Assembly: GCA_028288705.1 (NCBI GenBank)
Contig: JAQBNH010000008.1
Coordinates: forward strand, 248,001-312,000
DNA from: Ferruginibacter sp.
GTDB lineage: Bacteria; Bacteroidota; Bacteroidia; Chitinophagales; Chitinophagaceae
Reading direction: 5' to 3'
Length of the DNA stretch: 64,000 nt
Translations under genes and position numbers: made by a program
Notes under the pieces: generated by a model
Told to the model about the DNA's origin: nothing
Database searches by the model: none
Seen by the model: only the letters and a program-made list of their open reading frames with translations
Shown: one piece after another, positions 35,491-44,829 of the stretch
How positions within the stretch are numbered: position 1 is the first letter of the stretch
Layout of the letters: each line of letters starts with the position of its first letter

Positions 35491-36774
35491 TTATTCGTAC
35501 CGCAAAGCAACGATCGGATCAAGTTTCGACGCTTTGTACGCCGGGTATAAACCTGCTACCAATCCAACCAGCGAACAAACGAAGACGGCTGCTATCACCC
35601 AACTCCAGGGAACAACGAAACCTGTCTTTAATAATATCGCTACTACATTACCCACCAAAACGCCTGCCACAATACCGGCAGCAGCACCCATTAGGCTGAT
35701 CAGGATAGATTCGAATAAAAACTGTGAGCGGATATCTTTTTTCGTTCCGCCCAGGGCTTTTGTCAACCCGATTTCTTTCGTACGTTCATTCACGGCAACC
35801 AGCATGATGTTCATTAGGCCGATTGCAGCCCCGATCAATGTGATGAAGGCAATACCGATCGTACCCTTTTCTAAAAAGCCCAGGTTAGTTAATAATGACT
35901 GCGCAATGCTGTCGCTTTTGTCGATAAAAAAATTATCGTCATCCTGCACTTCCAGCTTCCTTATCGGCCGGAAAGTACCTTTCGCTTCGCCTGTTGCCAC
36001 ATCCAGTATCTTCAGGTCGTTTACCATCACTGCAATGATGTACGAACTTTTTGTTGTGGCATATTGCCGGCGTATATTGTTATTCGGCATGATCACGATA
36101 CGGCTCGTATTAAAAAACGCGCTCGAACCTTTGTCTTCCAATACCGCTATGACGCGAAAAGGAATATGATCCACATTCACCACCTGGTCGATGGCGCGCG
36201 CCACATTATCAGGAAATAATTTTGCTGCCACGCCTACACCCAACACGCATACATTGCTCCCGGCCTCAATTTCGTTATTGGTAAAATTGCGGCCGTAGCT
36301 GATCTTGTATCCGTTTAATTCCAGGTAATTTTCATCACCACCAAAAACATTTACATCGGGGTTGGTTTTTTTTGAACCGGCATTAACAACGATTCCTGAT
36401 GGCCCTCGTACAGCGATGCCCACTTTACTGTTCGGAAAATGATAGCGCTCTTTAAACGCTTTCGCTTCTTCATAACTGATGGGAATACCGTTGTTGGAAT
36501 TTTTCTGACGCAGCGAAGACTTGCTGGTTTTTCTACTGCTGCTGTTATTGCCGCCACCGAAGTTAATATTGCGGTCGCGATGCCGGATACTGAACGCATT
36601 TGCACCCATCGTGGTAAAGCTGCTCGTGAGGCTGTTGCTGGCCGCCTTGATGGCGGTAATGATGAGGATAAGGGCGAAGATTCCGAGCGCCATGATCACG
36701 ACTGTAATAGCGGTTCTTAACTTATTACTGCGAACATTTTTCCAGGAAAGTGCGAGCGAATCTTTGTAAGTCAT
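35491..36774 (-). CDS. MacB/FtsX-type ABC transporter permease
   Basis: 427 residues with the four-helix MacB layout. One helix lies near 22-45 (ITVVIMALGIFALILIITAI), then a large extracytoplasmic MacB_PCD domain (~50-290), then three helices near the C-terminus (~305-330, ~350-380, ~390-415) with FITLIGAAIGLMNIMLVAVNERTKEIG. MacB permeases do not carry substrates through a channel but transmit force to periplasmic partners for lipoprotein, peptide or macrolide export. No ATPase gene is adjacent, so its partner must be encoded elsewhere. It stands alone between exbB and nuoN. Confidence 0.9.
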   Translation of the reverse strand: MTYKDSLALSWKNVRSNKLRTAITVVIMALGIFALILIITAIKAASNSLTSSFTTMGANAFSIRHRDRNINFGGGNNSSSRKTSKSSLRQKNSNNGIPISYEEAKAFKERYHFPNSKVGIAVRGPSGIVVNAGSKKTNPDVNVFGGDENYLELNGYKISYGRNFTNNEIEAGSNVCVLGVGVAAKLFPDNVARAIDQVVNVDHIPFRVIAVLEDKGSSAFFNTSRIVIMPNNNIRRQYATTKSSYIIAVMVNDLKILDVATGEAKGTFRPIRKLEVQDDDNFFIDKSDSIAQSLLTNLGFLEKGTIGIAFITLIGAAIGLMNIMLVAVNERTKEIGLTKALGGTKKDIRSQFLFESILISLMGAAAGIVAGVLVGNVVAILLKTGFVVPWSWVIAAVFVCSLVGLVAGLYPAYKASKLDPIVALRYE

Positions 36775-36790
36775 GATTTCAATATTGATC

Positions 36791-36798
36791 TAAAGATA
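36791..36798 (-). promoter_or_regulatory. candidate -7 element (TATCTTTA) of the MacB-like permease gene
   Basis: Minus-strand TATCTTTA has one mismatch to TAnnTTTG and lies 16 bases before the ATG at 36774. The gene is downstream of nuoN, so it may also receive readthrough from the nuo operon. Confidence 0.4.
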
Positions 36799-36844
36799 AT
36801 ACCGGCACCACTGCAGCGTACAAAGTTTTTATAAACGGCAACGA

Positions 36845-38239
36845 TTAATGATACAACCAGCCCAGTAGCAGTTCAGGATAAATACCCAATACAATTATTA
36901 GCACCGCGGTAATCACCAGTAACAATTTGAACGATGACCTTATCTCGCCAGCTTCGATCACGGGCGTTTCACCGGCTTCTTTAAACCAGATTGCCTGCAG
37001 CACCCGGAAATAATAATAAGCACTGATGGCGGCAAATAATACCGCTGCGATCACGAGCCAGAACTGGTGACCATTTTCAACTGCTGCCATCAGCATCAGG
37101 AATTTACTTTGAAAGCCTGCTGTTAACGGAATCCCTGTTAACGAAAGCAGGAACACGGTAGCAGTTGCAGCCAGCACCGGCTGCGTTTTGCCCATGCCAT
37201 TAAAACCGTCAATCGTGAGATCATTCATTTTAATGAGGATCGCGAAGATCCCGATGGTTGCCAGGCTATATGCTGCAGAATATAATACCAGGCCTTCTTT
37301 TGCCCGGTCATTTAATGCAAACAAAGCAAGCAACATAAAACCTGCCTGCGCAATACTGGAATAAGCCAGCATACGTTTTACACTCTGCTGAAAAACTGCC
37401 GTAATATTACCGATGAGCAGTGTTGCCAACGTAATAAATACGATTAATTTTTGCCACTGCGGTTGTACCTGCCCAAACGCATTTTCAAACAGCCGGATGA
37501 ACGCAAAGAAACTCGCTACTTTCACGATCGTACTCATGAAGGAAGTAAACACAGTTGGCGCGCCATCATACACATCCGGTGTCCAGAAATGAAAGGGAGC
37601 GGCAGACACTTTAAAAGATAAGGCGATGAGGAGAAAAACCAGACCGATGCTGATCATCACCGGCATGGCCCCTAAGCCTAACTGAATATTGTTGATATAA
37701 AAAGAAGCGTTGCTGTTACCACCATAAATAAAGGCGATGCCCATTAATAAAATCCCTGTAGAGAATGAACCCATCAGGAAATATTTCAAGCCTGCCTCGT
37801 TGCTTTTCAAATTGCGTTTATCGCTGCCCGTTAAAATATATAACGGAATTGAAATGATCTCAATGCCAATAAACAACAACAACAACGTATTGTAAGTCGC
37901 CGACAATGCTACACCACATAGAACGAAGAACATCAAAGCAAAATATTCACCCACATGCTCGCCTACTTTTTCTACGTCGCGGCCGCTAAGCATGAAGAAC
38001 AATGCGGTAGCACCAAACACTACTTCAAGAAAAGTAAGGTTGAAACTGTTTACGCGCAGCATATCTTTTGTATCGATATTAAACAGCGCCTGGCCGGTAT
38101 ATAACTCCATTCCGTTCACAACAAGCAACAAAATGATCCCGGCGATGGCCAGGTATTTTGGCGTGGCCTTGCTTTTGACAAAAACCCCGGAAAACATCAT
38201 CAGGATACCCCAGACAGCAGAAAATACAATTGCGTTCAT
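36845..38239 (-). CDS. nuoN: NADH-quinone oxidoreductase subunit N
   Basis: 464 residues with about 14 membrane helices, in the antiporter-like Mrp family. It is one of three proton-pumping membrane subunits of complex I. Family landmarks are FGATALFFMLSGRD, the lysine-bearing helix region FKVSAAPFHFWTPDVYDGAP, and KRMLAYSSIAQAGFML. Last gene of the nuo operon, 34 bases after nuoM, which is the standard order. Length is close to E. coli NuoN (485). Confidence 0.96.
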   Translation of the reverse strand: MNAIVFSAVWGILMMFSGVFVKSKATPKYLAIAGIILLLVVNGMELYTGQALFNIDTKDMLRVNSFNLTFLEVVFGATALFFMLSGRDVEKVGEHVGEYFALMFFVLCGVALSATYNTLLLLFIGIEIISIPLYILTGSDKRNLKSNEAGLKYFLMGSFSTGILLMGIAFIYGGNSNASFYINNIQLGLGAMPVMISIGLVFLLIALSFKVSAAPFHFWTPDVYDGAPTVFTSFMSTIVKVASFFAFIRLFENAFGQVQPQWQKLIVFITLATLLIGNITAVFQQSVKRMLAYSSIAQAGFMLLALFALNDRAKEGLVLYSAAYSLATIGIFAILIKMNDLTIDGFNGMGKTQPVLAATATVFLLSLTGIPLTAGFQSKFLMLMAAVENGHQFWLVIAAVLFAAISAYYYFRVLQAIWFKEAGETPVIEAGEIRSSFKLLLVITAVLIIVLGIYPELLLGWLYH

Positions 38240-38273
38240 AATTTTTATCTAATATTTTTCAACCCGGCCATTC

Positions 38274-39767
38274 TTATTTTGCAGACAGCAGTAAATAGTC
38301 CACTGCTGATTTAGTTAGTGTGATCAATGTTTGCGGGAAAATCCCTACAACAAATATGAGCACAGCCACAAAACTCAATACCATTTTTTCATTCAGTGAG
38401 ATCTCTTTCATCGCAGCTGTAACCGCATTGGTATCTCCATAAAAAACTTTCTGAATCATATTTAATGTGTACGCCGCGGCGAGAATAATACTCAGGCCCG
38501 CGATAGCCGCATACCAATTATTGTAATGGAACAAGCCGCTGAACATCAGGAACTCTCCGATGAATGCATTCGTTAGTGGTAATGCGATGTTGGCCAGCGC
38601 AATGATGACCAACAAAATTGTTAGCACAGGCGCTTTATGCGCTACACCACCTAATTGGGATATCTGTTTTGTGCCTGTACGTTTTTCCAACTGATCAACT
38701 ACGATCCAAAGACCAATAATATTGATACCATGATTAAACATTTGCAGCAACACACCTTGCACGCTCACTTCATTCATGGCGAAAATGGCAGCACACATTA
38801 AACCTATATGGGCGATAGAAGAATAGGCAACTAACTTTTTCAAATTGTCCTGCACCAGCGCGATGCAACTTGCGTAAGTAATTCCGATGATCGAAAGGAT
38901 CATCACGATATGCGTGAAGTTTACGGTAGCAACAGGAAACACGGGGATGAGCCAGCGGATCACACCAAACAAACCCATTTTCACCATCACACCACTTAAG
39001 ACCATCGTTACAGGAGCAGGCGATTGATCGTAGGTATCAGGCTGCCAGGTATGAAATGGAAATACAGGCATCTTGATCGCGAATGCTAAAAAGAATAACC
39101 AGAAGCACCAGTTTTGATCAGCCGCTGAAAGATGTGCATTATAGAAAGAAGATAAGGCAAAAGAATGTAATGAACGGGTACCGTCTTCAAATACGCGCTC
39201 CGGCGTATGGAGGTAAACATAAATAATCCCGATCAGCATCAGCAGCGAACCCGCGAATGTGTACACAAAAAATTTAAAGGTTGTCTGGATTCTTTTTTCG
39301 CCGCCCCATTTGCTGCAAAGGAAATATACGGGGACCAATGCCAGTTCCCAGAAAAAGTAAAACAGCAACGCATCCATAGCAACGAAAACCCCCATCATAC
39401 CGGCCTGCGAGAGTAACATCAATGCGAAAAATGAAGAGGCGTTCTTTACGTTGTTCTTATAAGTAGCAATAAATATAATTGGGAAAGCAAGGGCATTCAA
39501 AAAAGTCAGGATGCGGCCCGTACCGTCTAATCCCACGTAAAAACTATTCCCCAAATATTTCATCCAGTAATAGTTTACGTTATTGTACGAACTATATTTC
39601 GGATCAGCATAACAAAGGCTGATAACAGATACAGCAAGCGTTAACAGTGAAGCCAGCAGTGCCACATTTTTCACTGCATTTTCTTTCCTGATAAAAAAAC
39701 AAATGATCCCGGCTACCAACGGCAACCAAAGCAGCAATTCAGGAAATGTAAAATAAGTACCCAGCAT
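38274..39767 (-). CDS. nuoM: NADH-quinone oxidoreductase subunit M
   Basis: 497 residues, the usual NuoM length (~500), with 14 predicted membrane helices. The conserved glutamate lies in the FYFFWELALVPVYFL helix. FHTWQPDTYDQSPAP and KKLVAYSSIAHIGLM carry the second conserved charged residues of the proton channel. It is an antiporter-like proton-pumping subunit of complex I. It starts 11 bases after nuoL ends. Confidence 0.97.
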   Translation of the reverse strand: MLGTYFTFPELLLWLPLVAGIICFFIRKENAVKNVALLASLLTLAVSVISLCYADPKYSSYNNVNYYWMKYLGNSFYVGLDGTGRILTFLNALAFPIIFIATYKNNVKNASSFFALMLLSQAGMMGVFVAMDALLFYFFWELALVPVYFLCSKWGGEKRIQTTFKFFVYTFAGSLLMLIGIIYVYLHTPERVFEDGTRSLHSFALSSFYNAHLSAADQNWCFWLFFLAFAIKMPVFPFHTWQPDTYDQSPAPVTMVLSGVMVKMGLFGVIRWLIPVFPVATVNFTHIVMILSIIGITYASCIALVQDNLKKLVAYSSIAHIGLMCAAIFAMNEVSVQGVLLQMFNHGINIIGLWIVVDQLEKRTGTKQISQLGGVAHKAPVLTILLVIIALANIALPLTNAFIGEFLMFSGLFHYNNWYAAIAGLSIILAAAYTLNMIQKVFYGDTNAVTAAMKEISLNEKMVLSFVAVLIFVVGIFPQTLITLTKSAVDYLLLSAK

Positions 39768-39778
39768 CTAATATTTTT

Positions 39779-41662
39779 TTACAGGAACAATTGAATAACG
39801 AATAACAACAGCATACCGATCACCATCAGCAATACGTAAGCGCCAACCTGGCCACTTTGCAACCAGCGGAGCTGGCGGCTTGAATAATTCACGCCACGCC
39901 CAACACCGTTCACTAACCCGTCAATTCCTTTTTTCTCGACAATATTGTTAAAGAATACAGACAAAGAACGCAGTGGTTTTACAATGATGGCATCATAGAT
40001 TTCATCCACATACCATTTGTTTTCCAGTACTCTTGCAAAGCCTGTTGCTTCTCCTTTTGGCTGATAATTTTTAAACTTCATCCACGCGAATATGATCGCG
40101 ATCAACACGCCCACTGTAGATAATCCCATCAGTATGTATTCCTTTGAATGACTTAATGCATGTTCGGCAGAACGTACAACAGGAGAAAGAAAAGCTGCCA
40201 GTTCATGATGCCCGCCCAATGCTTCCGGAACACCAACATAACCACCGATCACACTAAGGATCGCGAGGATGATCAGCGGAATCGTCATCGCTTTCGGACT
40301 TTCATGAAGATGATGTTCCTGCTCATGCGTACCGCGGAATGTACCGGTGAACGTGATAAAATACAAACGGAACATATAAAATGCCGTAAGCAATGCGGCG
40401 AATAAACTTATGGAATAAATCAACGGACTATGTCCATATGCCCCTGCTAAAATTTCGTCTTTAGAGAAGAAACCGGACAAACCCGGTATCCCCGAGATCG
40501 CAAGGCACCCAATCAAAAAAGTAACACTTGTGATCTTCATGTGTTTGTGGAGCCCGCCCATTTTGCGGATGTCCTGCTCGCCGCCCATGGCATGAATTAC
40601 ACTACCACTGCCGAGGAACATTAAGGCTTTGAAAAATGCGTGTGTGAGTACATGAAACACAGCTGCAACATAGCTGCCTGTTCCCAATGCAATAAACATA
40701 AAGCCTAATTGCGAAACTGTGGAATAAGCCAGTACCTTTTTAATATCGTTTTGCTGAATGGCAATAGAAGCTGCGAGTAAAGCAGTTGCCAACCCAACTA
40801 TTGTTATAACGGATTGTGTAAATGGCGCCAGGGAAAACAGCGCATTACTTCTTGCGATCATGTAAATACCGGCGGTAACCATTGTTGCCGCATGGATCAG
40901 CGCACTCACCGGAGTTGGGCCTGCCATCGCATCCGGTAACCAGGTGTATAATGGAATTTGTGCACTCTTACCGGTAGCTCCCACAAATAATAACAGGGTA
41001 ATTCCCGTGATATCTGTGCTTGTTAATTTAGCGAGATTGGCCGTCGCAAAAATCTGGTCGTAATCCGTGGTGCCCAATTTATTCACCAACCAGAAAACCG
41101 CCAGCAGGAAACCAAGGTCACCAATGCGGTTCATAATAAATGCCTTCTTGGCAGCGTTGGTATATTCATTATTGCGGAACCAATAACCGATCAGTAAATA
41201 TGAGCAAAGACCCACGCCTTCCCAGCCAATGAACATGATGACAAAGTTGCCACCCATCACCAACAGGAGCATGGAGAAAACGAATAAATTCAGGTAAGAA
41301 AAATATTTGGCAAAATCTTTCGCGGGTTCGTCGTGCATGTAAGCAGTGGAATACACATGGATAAGGAAACCAACGCCGGTAATGATCAGGAGAAAAATAG
41401 CAGATAACTGATCCAATTTAAAATCAAAACCAATATTCAATGCCCGAAGCCGGATCATGTCGAAATAATGTGTATCGAAGGCATGGCCGCCTTTTACCTG
41501 GAAAAAGACCAGCAGGCTAAGTACAAATGACGCGAAAATAACTGCGCTGCCGATGAAGCCTGATGCGCTTTTGGATAACCCATTCCTGAATGCACCATTG
41601 ATGATAAAACCCAGCAGGGGCAACACGGGTATCAGCCAAACTAATTGTACAACATTATTCAT
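39779..41662 (-). CDS. nuoL: NADH-quinone oxidoreductase subunit L
   Basis: 627 residues, the standard NuoL length. N-terminal antiporter-like core with MFIGWEGVGLCSYLLIGYW (conserved Glu), PLYTWLPDAMAGPTPVSAL and KKVLAYSTVSQLGFM, then the C-terminal extension that in complex I forms the long lateral helix along the membrane arm. Histidine-rich cytosolic or periplasmic loop near ~440 (HEQEHHLHESPK). It is the distal proton-pumping subunit. Stop 38 bases after nuoK. Confidence 0.97.
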   Translation of the reverse strand: MNNVVQLVWLIPVLPLLGFIINGAFRNGLSKSASGFIGSAVIFASFVLSLLVFFQVKGGHAFDTHYFDMIRLRALNIGFDFKLDQLSAIFLLIITGVGFLIHVYSTAYMHDEPAKDFAKYFSYLNLFVFSMLLLVMGGNFVIMFIGWEGVGLCSYLLIGYWFRNNEYTNAAKKAFIMNRIGDLGFLLAVFWLVNKLGTTDYDQIFATANLAKLTSTDITGITLLLFVGATGKSAQIPLYTWLPDAMAGPTPVSALIHAATMVTAGIYMIARSNALFSLAPFTQSVITIVGLATALLAASIAIQQNDIKKVLAYSTVSQLGFMFIALGTGSYVAAVFHVLTHAFFKALMFLGSGSVIHAMGGEQDIRKMGGLHKHMKITSVTFLIGCLAISGIPGLSGFFSKDEILAGAYGHSPLIYSISLFAALLTAFYMFRLYFITFTGTFRGTHEQEHHLHESPKAMTIPLIILAILSVIGGYVGVPEALGGHHELAAFLSPVVRSAEHALSHSKEYILMGLSTVGVLIAIIFAWMKFKNYQPKGEATGFARVLENKWYVDEIYDAIIVKPLRSLSVFFNNIVEKKGIDGLVNGVGRGVNYSSRQLRWLQSGQVGAYVLLMVIGMLLLFVIQLFL

Positions 41663-41700
41663 ATCAGATGAAATGAGCAGGCATTACTGCCGGCACTTAT

Positions 41701-42033
41701 TTAATTCTTGAGCCTGTTTAAAAAATTAACGTCGATCGAGTGCGTGTTCCGATACATCATCACGATGATGGCAAGGCCAACACTTACTTCCGCTGCAGCC
41801 ACGATCATAATAAAAAATACAAAGATCTGTGCGTCACTCGCGAACGTTAATGAAGCTTTTGCAGCCGTGCTTGCGGCATGCATTTTTGAGAACGCAACCA
41901 GCAACAGGTTCACCGAGTTCAGCATTAATTCGATGCACATAAAAACAATGATCGCATTGCGCCTTACGAGCACACCGATAATACCGATGGTAAACAATGT
42001 GAGCGATAACGCCAGGTATGCTTTAATATCCAT
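41701..42033 (-). CDS. nuoK: NADH-quinone oxidoreductase subunit K
   Basis: 110 residues with three membrane helices (NuoK is ~100). The conserved glutamates are in [18 protein letters not shown] (helix 2) and [18 protein letters not shown] (helix 3), which form part of the E-channel of the membrane arm. The insertion of a short Ala/Lys stretch between helices 2 and 3 ([18 protein letters not shown]) makes it slightly long. It begins three bases after the stop of an unrelated exported protein gene that interrupts the usual nuoJ-nuoK junction. Confidence 0.96.
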   Translation of the reverse strand: MDIKAYLALSLTLFTIGIIGVLVRRNAIIVFMCIELMLNSVNLLLVAFSKMHAASTAAKASLTFASDAQIFVFFIMIVAAAEVSVGLAIIVMMYRNTHSIDVNFLNRLKN

Positions 42034-42036
42034 AAT

Positions 42037-42624
42037 TTATAATTTCACGTACAGCCCAACTCCCATCGTGGAAGATGCCGGCGCGATGGAAAAAATATCT
42101 TTTACTTTCTTTCTTACAACCCCATTAAAAATATCTACGGCTTTATAGGATGCAGCTTTCGTGAGGATCTTTGTCACCACGCCTGTTGCAATAGAACCTA
42201 ATGCAGGATATAACAATGCCTTCACCGTTTTGTCGTCAAACTTCTGATCAACTGTTAGTCCACGAATGGCGCTATACGTTGTTACGACTGTTCCCGCGGC
42301 ACCCAGGATTTTAAAAACAACCAGTCCCGTTTTGTAAGTCTTGTACAGCTTCGTTACCTGCTCTACATTTTTCTTATTAAAAATATTACCCAGGATTTCT
42401 ACACCCTTTAATTTTTCGCCCAATAACCCCACTGTATTGATCTGGTAATTACCGAGTTTAAAAATCGGGCTGAACCCTTTTTTCACAGTCAGTATTTTTG
42501 TCTTACCAAGGATGGCATCTAAATCGAACGGGATATTCTCCAGTTTGATTTGTGCCTTCGCACCTGTAGCCGATAGCAATGCTACCAGGACAATTGCAAC
42601 GAAATTTTTGACTGATCTTTTCAT
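42037..42624 (-). CDS. exported protein of unknown function embedded in the nuo operon
   Basis: 195 residues. A signal peptide (NFVAIVLVALLSATGAKAQ) is followed by a mature part rich in Lys, Val and Thr, with a long amphipathic or weakly hydrophobic segment near 95-165 (LVVFKILGAAGTVVTTYSAI and YPALGSIATGVVTKILTKAA). The end VGLYVKL resembles a terminal beta strand with a hydrophobic penultimate position. I recognise no family. It sits 10 bases after nuoJ and 3 bases before nuoK, so it must be cotranscribed. Codon use looks like that of its neighbours. It could be a peripheral envelope protein rather than a complex I subunit; nothing shows interaction. Confidence 0.8.
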   Translation of the reverse strand: MKRSVKNFVAIVLVALLSATGAKAQIKLENIPFDLDAILGKTKILTVKKGFSPIFKLGNYQINTVGLLGEKLKGVEILGNIFNKKNVEQVTKLYKTYKTGLVVFKILGAAGTVVTTYSAIRGLTVDQKFDDKTVKALLYPALGSIATGVVTKILTKAASYKAVDIFNGVVRKKVKDIFSIAPASSTMGVGLYVKL

Positions 42625-42634
42625 TGATTACTAT

Positions 42635-43132
42635 TTAATCTTTTTTACCAATCACCACTGCCCCGATCATCGCGCTTAAAAACAATACACTGCTTATTTC
42701 AAATGGAAGCACATAATCTGTAAATAAGGTCTTCCCTAATTTGCTGATCAACCCGGCCTCTCCTACTTTCATCATCACCGGGTGTGCAAGGTCTATTTTC
42801 ATTACCGCGGCAAGTAATACAAGTAACAATGATCCGCCGGAAATGATGCCGATCAGATGCAAGCGGTAGTTCTTCGCAGGTTCAGATTCCGAGTTTAAAT
42901 TCATCAGCATCACCACGAATAAAAACAATACCATGATCGCCCCCGCATAAACAATGATATTTACGATAGCGAGGAATTGCGCGTTGAGCAAAATATAATG
43001 CCCGGAAATAGCGAAGAACACTACGATCAGCCAGAGAATACTGTGTACTGGGCTTTTGGTTAACAGCATCATGAGTGCACTGCCCACGGCCATCACAGAC
43101 AAAAGAATAAATAAAAGGGTTGTAACGCTCAT
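42635..43132 (-). CDS. nuoJ: NADH-quinone oxidoreductase subunit J
   Basis: 165 residues (typical 160-185) with five membrane helices. The conserved pi-bulge helix region is IVYAGAIMVLFLFVVMLMNL, with SPVHSILWLIVVFFAISGHYILL upstream. NuoJ contributes to the E-channel linking the quinone site to the antiporter-like subunits. It follows nuoI by 11 bases and is followed by the embedded exported-protein gene rather than directly by nuoK. Confidence 0.96.
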   Translation of the reverse strand: MSVTTLLFILLSVMAVGSALMMLLTKSPVHSILWLIVVFFAISGHYILLNAQFLAIVNIIVYAGAIMVLFLFVVMLMNLNSESEPAKNYRLHLIGIISGGSLLLVLLAAVMKIDLAHPVMMKVGEAGLISKLGKTLFTDYVLPFEISSVLFLSAMIGAVVIGKKD

Positions 43133-43143
43133 GGTTATGTGTA

Positions 43144-43698
43144 CTAATTAACTGTTTGATTTTTGGCCCTGTTACCGAGTGCTTTTTTATAGGCTTCCGG
43201 ATCTTCCTGCGGATGCGGAATCAGCAAATCGGTCTTATTATAAATGAATTGCTTCCGCTGATAATCGGCGGGTGTAAATGTTTCGCTGAGATAGATCGCA
43301 TCTTTCGGGCAAGCTTCTTCACAAAGACCGCAAAAGATACAGCGCAGCATATTGATCTCGTATTTCGCCGCATATTTTTCCTCACGATACAAATGCTCTT
43401 CTCCTGGTGCTCTTTCCGCAGCTTCCATGGTAATGGCTTCTGCCGGGCAGGCAACGGCGCATAAGCCGCAGGCTGTGCAATTTTCACGACCTTCCTCATC
43501 ACGGTTTAAAATCTGCAGGCCACGAAATACGGGACTGAAGGGACGTTTCTTTTCAGGATAGTTGATCGTAGGTTTTTTCTTGAAGATATGGCTGAAGGTG
43601 ATCGCCATGCCTTTCAGGATCGCGGGGATATATAACCGCTCCCACAAACTCATCGGTTTGCGCTCTACTACTTTTACTCTGTTGGTTAATGCCTGCAT
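43144..43698 (-). CDS. nuoI: NADH-quinone oxidoreductase subunit I (two 4Fe-4S clusters)
   Basis: 184 residues. Two complete ferredoxin motifs are present: CTACGLCAVACPAEA (near 77) and CIFCGLCEEACPKDA (near 120). They bind clusters N6a and N6b, which pass electrons towards N2 in NuoB. The C-terminal tail is hydrophilic. A peripheral arm subunit located beside NuoH, which is encoded just upstream. Confidence 0.97.
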   Translation of the reverse strand: MQALTNRVKVVERKPMSLWERLYIPAILKGMAITFSHIFKKKPTINYPEKKRPFSPVFRGLQILNRDEEGRENCTACGLCAVACPAEAITMEAAERAPGEEHLYREEKYAAKYEINMLRCIFCGLCEEACPKDAIYLSETFTPADYQRKQFIYNKTDLLIPHPQEDPEAYKKALGNRAKNQTVN

Positions 43699-43740
43699 TT
43701 TATAAAAAGGTTTGCAAAAATAATGGTTTAAAAGCCTGTC

Positions 43741-44799
43741 TTATTTATTAAAATATAAAATCAGTCCGCCTGTTACCAGCATATTGAACAATGCCAGCGG
43801 AATTAAAATCCTCCATCCGAGGTGCATCAGCTGATCGTAGCGGAAACGGGGGATCGTCCAGCGCACCCACATAAACACGAAGATGAAAAATACCACTTTC
43901 GCCATCAGTGCGATGATCCCAACCAATGCCGCGATATTTGGGGAAAGATTGGCTTCATTTACAAAAGGCATATCATAACCCCCAAAAAATAAGGTAGCCA
44001 TGATCACGCTGCTGATAAACATATTGATGTATTCGGCGAACAGATAAAATCCCAGTTTCATTGAAGAATATTCCGTGTGATAGCCGCCGATCAGTTCATT
44101 CTCTGCTTCCGGAAGGTCAAATGGTGTACGGTTACATTCTGCAAAAGAGCAGATAATAAAAATGAAAAAGCCTAGTGGTTGTTTTAACACATTCCAGCTT
44201 AATAAACCGCCCCATCCACCTTGCTGTTGTTGCAATACCATTTCTTTAAGGCTAAGCGTTCCTGTTACCATCAATAATGCGATCAGCGAAATACCCATCG
44301 CCAGTTCGTAACTGATGATCTGTGATGCCGCACGCAAACCACCAAGCAATGAAAATTTATTGTTACTTGCCCAGCTGCCGATCATGATACCGTACACACC
44401 CAGGCTTACTACGCCAAACACGTATAAGATCCCGATATTGATGTCAGCGATCTGTAAAGAAATATCGCGGTTAAAAAAATGTACTTTATCGCCCCATGGA
44501 ATCACTGCACTCGTCATAATGGCTGTAAGCATCGCCAGGCCCGGGCCAAGGATGAATAAAGATTTAGATGAAAAGTTTGGAATGATCTCTTCCTTGAAAA
44601 ATAATTTTAATCCATCTGCGAGTGGCTGTAATAATCCAAAAGGACCAGCACGATTTGGTCCGCGCCTGTCCTGCAGGATAGCTGCCACTTTGCGTTCAGC
44701 AAATGTTGTATACATCGCAATTCCCAGTGAGGCCATCACCACGACAGTTATCAGGACAAATTTTTCCAGGATCATCGCCCAGTCTATTACTAAAAGCAT
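43741..44799 (-). CDS. nuoH: NADH-quinone oxidoreductase subunit H
   Basis: 352 residues with eight membrane helices. Conserved features are the loop ERKVAAILQDRRGPNRAGP, LADGLKLFFKEE and the acidic loop AECNRTPFDLPEAENELIGGYHTEY. NuoH forms the quinone-access channel at the junction of the arms. The start (ATG at 44799) lies 30 bases after the nuoG stop. Confidence 0.97.
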   Translation of the reverse strand: MLLVIDWAMILEKFVLITVVVMASLGIAMYTTFAERKVAAILQDRRGPNRAGPFGLLQPLADGLKLFFKEEIIPNFSSKSLFILGPGLAMLTAIMTSAVIPWGDKVHFFNRDISLQIADINIGILYVFGVVSLGVYGIMIGSWASNNKFSLLGGLRAASQIISYELAMGISLIALLMVTGTLSLKEMVLQQQQGGWGGLLSWNVLKQPLGFFIFIICSFAECNRTPFDLPEAENELIGGYHTEYSSMKLGFYLFAEYINMFISSVIMATLFFGGYDMPFVNEANLSPNIAALVGIIALMAKVVFFIFVFMWVRWTIPRFRYDQLMHLGWRILIPLALFNMLVTGGLILYFNK

Positions 44800-44829
44800 T
44801 CTTTATATATTATGCTGCTGAATATGTTA

